This document shows, one piece after another, positions 55,793 to 58,846 of a DNA stretch of 58,846 nucleotides. The stretch comes from CALWRM01 sp050309765 (lineage in GTDB: Bacteria > Bacillota > Clostridia > Christensenellales > UBA1750), in contig JBNRMU010000058.1 in the NCBI GenBank assembly GCA_050309765.1, forward strand, positions 1 through 58,846, written 5' to 3'. A program made the translations under genes and the position numbers. The first letter of the stretch is position 1. Every line of letters begins with the position of its first letter. Below the pieces are notes generated by a model, which was given only the letters and a program-made list of their open reading frames with translations, made no database searches and was not told the DNA's origin.

Positions 55793-56347
55793 TCACTTTG
55801 CCGCGCGCTGCTTCTGCACGCACTCGATGCCCTTTTCGATGGCCTGACGGTTCACGGGCAGAAGGTGCGCTCTGCGCTCGCCGAAGGATTTCTTCAGGCT
55901 TTCCATGGCGGCGTCCACGCTCACCGCGCCGGACACGCCGATGTAGGCGCCCAGCATGACCATGTTGGCCGTGCGGGAGTTGCCCACCTCCTGGGCGATC
56001 TCGTTGGCGGGAACGTAAAACACCTCGATATCGTCGCGCTCGGCCTTGCGGTCGATCAAGGACTCGTTGATCAGCAGCGCGCCGCCGGGCATCACCGCGG
56101 ATTCGAACTTATCCAAAGAGGGGCGGTTGAGCGCCATCACGCAGGTGGCCTCGTTGACGAGGGGGCTGCAGATGGGCTCGTCCGCGATGATCACGTGGCA
56201 GTTGGAGGTGCCGCCGCGCATCTCGGCGCCGTAGGAGGGCAAAAAGGAGACTTCTTTTCCTTCCTCCATGCCGGCCTTGACCAGCGTCTGGCCGATCAGC
56301 TGCACGCCCTGGCCGCCAAAGCCCGCGATAATCAACATTTCTTCCAT
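55793..56347 (-). CDS. 2-oxoacid:ferredoxin oxidoreductase gamma subunit
   Basis: A 184-residue subunit with the GFGGQGVQLIGQTL nucleotide-binding start and the family's ESNCHVIIADEPI-like segment (TSNCHVIIADEPICSPLVN). It joins the alpha, beta and ferredoxin subunits to make acyl-CoA, CO2 and reduced ferredoxin from a 2-oxoacid. The acid may be 2-oxoisovalerate or 2-oxoglutarate; the sequence does not decide. 62 bases after the beta gene. Confidence 0.93.
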   Translation of the reverse strand: MEEMLIIAGFGGQGVQLIGQTLVKAGMEEGKEVSFLPSYGAEMRGGTSNCHVIIADEPICSPLVNEATCVMALNRPSLDKFESAVMPGGALLINESLIDRKAERDDIEVFYVPANEIAQEVGNSRTANMVMLGAYIGVSGAVSVDAAMESLKKSFGERRAHLLPVNRQAIEKGIECVQKQRAAK

Positions 56348-56409
56348 TTATTCACACACTCCTTATTTCCTTGAAAAGGGCGGTCCCGCTAAAACTTATC
56401 TCCTGTGCG

Positions 56410-57147
<738 letters not shown>

Positions 57148-57148
57148 A

Positions 57149-58213
57149 TTACATGCCCTCCTTGATCTGAGAAAGTTTGCCGAGGATGTCCTTGACCGTG
57201 GGCACCACGCCGCCGGTGCGGCCGTAGAAGGAAACGGGCTTTGCGCCCTGCACGGCCAATCGCACGTCGTCCACCATCTGGCCGGTGGACATCTCAACGC
57301 TCAAAACGTGCTTGACGGACGGCTGTTCCGCCACCTTTTTCAGCGCCTCATACGGATAGGGCCACAGGGTGATGGGGCGCACCAGGCCAACGTTTAAGCC
57401 CAGCAGCTTCTTGGCGTCGCGGGCGGCGCGCTGGCAGATGCGGGCCATGGTGCCGTAGGCGACCAGGACGATGTCCGCGTTTTCGGTGTCGATCAGCTGC
57501 ACGCGCACCTCATTCTTGGTGATCTCCTGGTACTTTGCGTCCAGCTTGTTGTTGTGCACCTCGCACTCGTCGGGGTTGATGTACAGGGAGTTGATAATGG
57601 AGCGGCCTTGCTTTTCCGGCACGCCGGAGGCCCAGGGCTTTTTGGGCAGGGGCTCGGTGCGCTCCTCGATCATTTCCACGGGCTCCATGATCTGGCCCAG
57701 CATGCCGTCGCCCAGCAGCATCACGGGGTTGCGGTACTTGTCCGCCACGTCAAAGGCCACGGCCATCAGCTCCACGGCCTCCTGCACGGAGGAGGGAGCG
57801 AAAACGGGCAGGCGGTAGTCGCCGTGTCCGCCGCCGCGGGTGGCCTGGAAATAGTCGCTCTGCGCCGGCTGGATGGAACCCAGGCCGGGGCCGCCGCGCA
57901 CCATGTTCACAACGACCAGGGGCAGCTCCGCGCCCACGGCGTAGCTGATGCCCTCCTGCTTTAAGCTGATGCCGGGGCTGGAGGAAGAGGTCATGGCCCG
58001 GGCGCCGGCGCCGGCCGCGCCGTATACCATGTTGATGGCGGAAACTTCGCTTTCCGCCTGCAGGAAGCAGCCGCCCACCTGGGGCATGCGCTTGGACATA
58101 TATTCGGGAATCTGGTTCTGGGGCGTGATGGGATAACCGAAGAAAAAGCGGCAGCCGGACTTAATGGCGGCCTCGGCAATGGCTTCGTTTCCCTTCATCA
58201 ATACTTTTGCCAT
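57149..58213 (-). CDS. vorB: 2-oxoacid:ferredoxin oxidoreductase alpha subunit (VorB-type)
   Basis: A 354-residue subunit: MAKVLMKGNEAIAEAAIKSGCRFFFGYPITPQNQIPEYM (VorB/KorA pattern), FLQAESEVSAINMVYGAAGAGARAMTSSSSPGISLK, MVRGGPGLGS, and a C-terminal domain (ENADIVLVAYGTMARICQRAARD). Closest in pattern to VorB, 3-methyl-2-oxobutanoate dehydrogenase, giving branched-chain acyl-CoA. 44 bases after the ferredoxin gene. Confidence 0.92.
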   Translation of the reverse strand: MAKVLMKGNEAIAEAAIKSGCRFFFGYPITPQNQIPEYMSKRMPQVGGCFLQAESEVSAINMVYGAAGAGARAMTSSSSPGISLKQEGISYAVGAELPLVVVNMVRGGPGLGSIQPAQSDYFQATRGGGHGDYRLPVFAPSSVQEAVELMAVAFDVADKYRNPVMLLGDGMLGQIMEPVEMIEERTEPLPKKPWASGVPEKQGRSIINSLYINPDECEVHNNKLDAKYQEITKNEVRVQLIDTENADIVLVAYGTMARICQRAARDAKKLLGLNVGLVRPITLWPYPYEALKKVAEQPSVKHVLSVEMSTGQMVDDVRLAVQGAKPVSFYGRTGGVVPTVKDILGKLSQIKEGM

Positions 58214-58257
58214 GGCGATTGCGTCACCCTCCTATTCTAAAACGATTGCTTTTACGC

Positions 58258-58464
58258 TTATCTTTCCACCGTGATGACCACGTCGGGGCACATGCGCGCA
58301 CAGCTGGCGCAGCCGATGCAGGCGCTCTGGTCGCTGCACTCGGCCGGATGATAGCCCTTGACGTTGATGCGCACGGGCGCCAGGCGCAAAATACCCTTGG
58401 GGCAGGCTTCCACGCACAGGCCGCAGCCCTTGCAGCTTTCTTCGTTGAATGTAACCTTGGCCAT
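58258..58464 (-). CDS. 2[4Fe-4S] ferredoxin-like delta subunit
   Basis: A 68-residue protein with two CxxCxxCxxxC clusters: Cys11/14/17/21 and Cys49/52/55/59, plus Cys43. It carries electrons for the 2-oxoacid oxidoreductase. ATG at 58462-58464 with GGAGGG six bases away. First gene of the vor operon. Confidence 0.95.
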   Translation of the reverse strand: MAKVTFNEESCKGCGLCVEACPKGILRLAPVRINVKGYHPAECSDQSACIGCASCARMCPDVVITVER

Positions 58465-58533
58465 CTGAGTCCCTCCAATATTTTCCGAACGATTGCTTGC
58501 AAATACACAAATACGTCCGTTTAGTTTCATATT

Positions 58534-58562
58534 AGGATAAACCCGGGACGCGCATCTGTCAA
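58534..58562 (-). promoter_or_regulatory. Promoter of the vor operon
   Basis: TTGACA (58557-58562) and TATCCT (58534-58539), 17-base spacer, 70 bases before the ferredoxin ATG. Confidence 0.85.
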
Positions 58563-58611
58563 CGCCGCTTTTTGGCAATTTGCTTTAAAACTTCTTTGCG
58601 TTTTTTCACAT

Positions 58612-58644
58612 AAAAAACGGAGGGACCATCGTCCGGCCCCTCCG
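58612..58644 (-). terminator. Terminator of a gene beyond the right edge
   Basis: CGGAGGGGCC and GGTCCCTCCG (one G-T pair) on the - strand, then TTTTTTATG. It ends transcription arriving from the right. Confidence 0.85.
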
Positions 58645-58846
58645 CTACCTGCAGGCTTGTGTTTTTATTTCTCCCTTTTTACAAAAGTGTTTTTATTGTA
58701 CAAACCGGAATTTGAAAACCACATTTTTATAAGTGGTTATTAACCCTCACAGGGTTTTAATAAAATCCTCCGAAAGCCTTGAAAATAAAGGGTTTATCGC
58801 AAAATGCTCACCTTAACTTATTATACGATTTCACTTACGTTTATTC
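58645..58846. other. AT-rich non-coding right edge
   Basis: No ORF with a ribosome site. Small inverted repeats occur (CCAC...GTGG near 58721-58738; AACCCT CAC AGGGTT near 58741-58756). Composition is far more AT-rich than the window. Purpose unknown. Confidence 0.5.

Noticed and set aside
58645..58846. Replication origin or CRISPR leader at the right edge
   Set aside because: No DnaA-box cluster and no repeated unit; the small palindromes occur once each.

Overview
The window looks like the chromosome of a GC-rich, strictly anaerobic, Gram-positive bacterium of the class Clostridia. Supporting this are RNase Y, ScpA/ScpB, RbgA, TrmFO, a B. subtilis-type HslV, a perfect CIRCE element, many sigma-A-type promoters with 16-18 base spacers, Shine-Dalgarno-led starts, several lipobox lipoproteins and no outer-membrane genes. 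Anaerobic life is suggested by a ferredoxin-dependent 2-oxoacid oxidoreductase and an anaerobic sulfatase-maturase-type radical SAM protein. The lineage below class level is not resolved. No rRNA, tRNA, CRISPR array, transposase or integrase was seen. TGA is used normally as a stop.

Layout. 1-2.2 kb: the end of an unidentified gene, two small lipoproteins and an HD-domain protein. 2.2-4.7 kb: rpsB-tsf and pyrH (translation and pyrimidine supply), with a strong promoter and terminators. 4.8-9.2 kb: a radical SAM maturase and a dienelactone-hydrolase-like protein, divergent from a Gfo/Idh/MocA oxidoreductase, then an unidentified membrane protein. 9.4-15.4 kb: exoA, a lipoprotein, a cytidylate-kinase-like protein, rmuC and htpG (repair and stress), with CIRCE in front of htpG. 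15.7-20.1 kb (+ strand): an anchored protein, hisC, an M3-peptidase-like lipoprotein that seems to have lost its zinc site, and a VOC protein. 20.1-22.7 kb: a methyltransferase with a possible leader-peptide switch, then an isolated phage-type lysis cassette (holin, small membrane protein, three-domain endolysin).

22.7-37.0 kb: a long leftward gene train: rbgA-rnhB-yraN, a 1241-residue double GT-C glycosyltransferase, gtrA, comM, dprA, topA and trmFO, followed by hslV-hslU with their own promoter. Several junctions are ATGA overlaps or gaps of one base. dprA has an in-frame TGA near its 5' end. 37.1-41.6 kb: an operon of CotH kinase with lamin-tail domains, a VTC polyphosphate-polymerase-like protein and a DUF4956 membrane protein. 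41.8-42.6 kb: a second methyltransferase on the + strand.

42.7-54.1 kb: ybaB-recR, rny, and a leftward operon scpA-scpB-ftsK-rimO-pgsA-cinA-recA driven by a consensus promoter (TTGACA-17-TATAAT), which joins chromosome condensation, segregation, membrane lipid synthesis and recombination. 54.3-58.8 kb: an isoprenylcysteine-methyltransferase-like membrane protein (+), then a leftward operon of a four-subunit VorB-type 2-oxoacid:ferredoxin oxidoreductase with araD as its last gene. The right edge is AT-rich non-coding DNA with a terminator belonging to a gene outside the window.

The best candidates for something new are the CotH/VTC/DUF4956 operon, the orphan lysis cassette in the usual hslU/codY neighbourhood, the methyltransferase leader, the interrupted dprA, and htpG with a CIRCE element upstream of its promoter and a His-rich insert.
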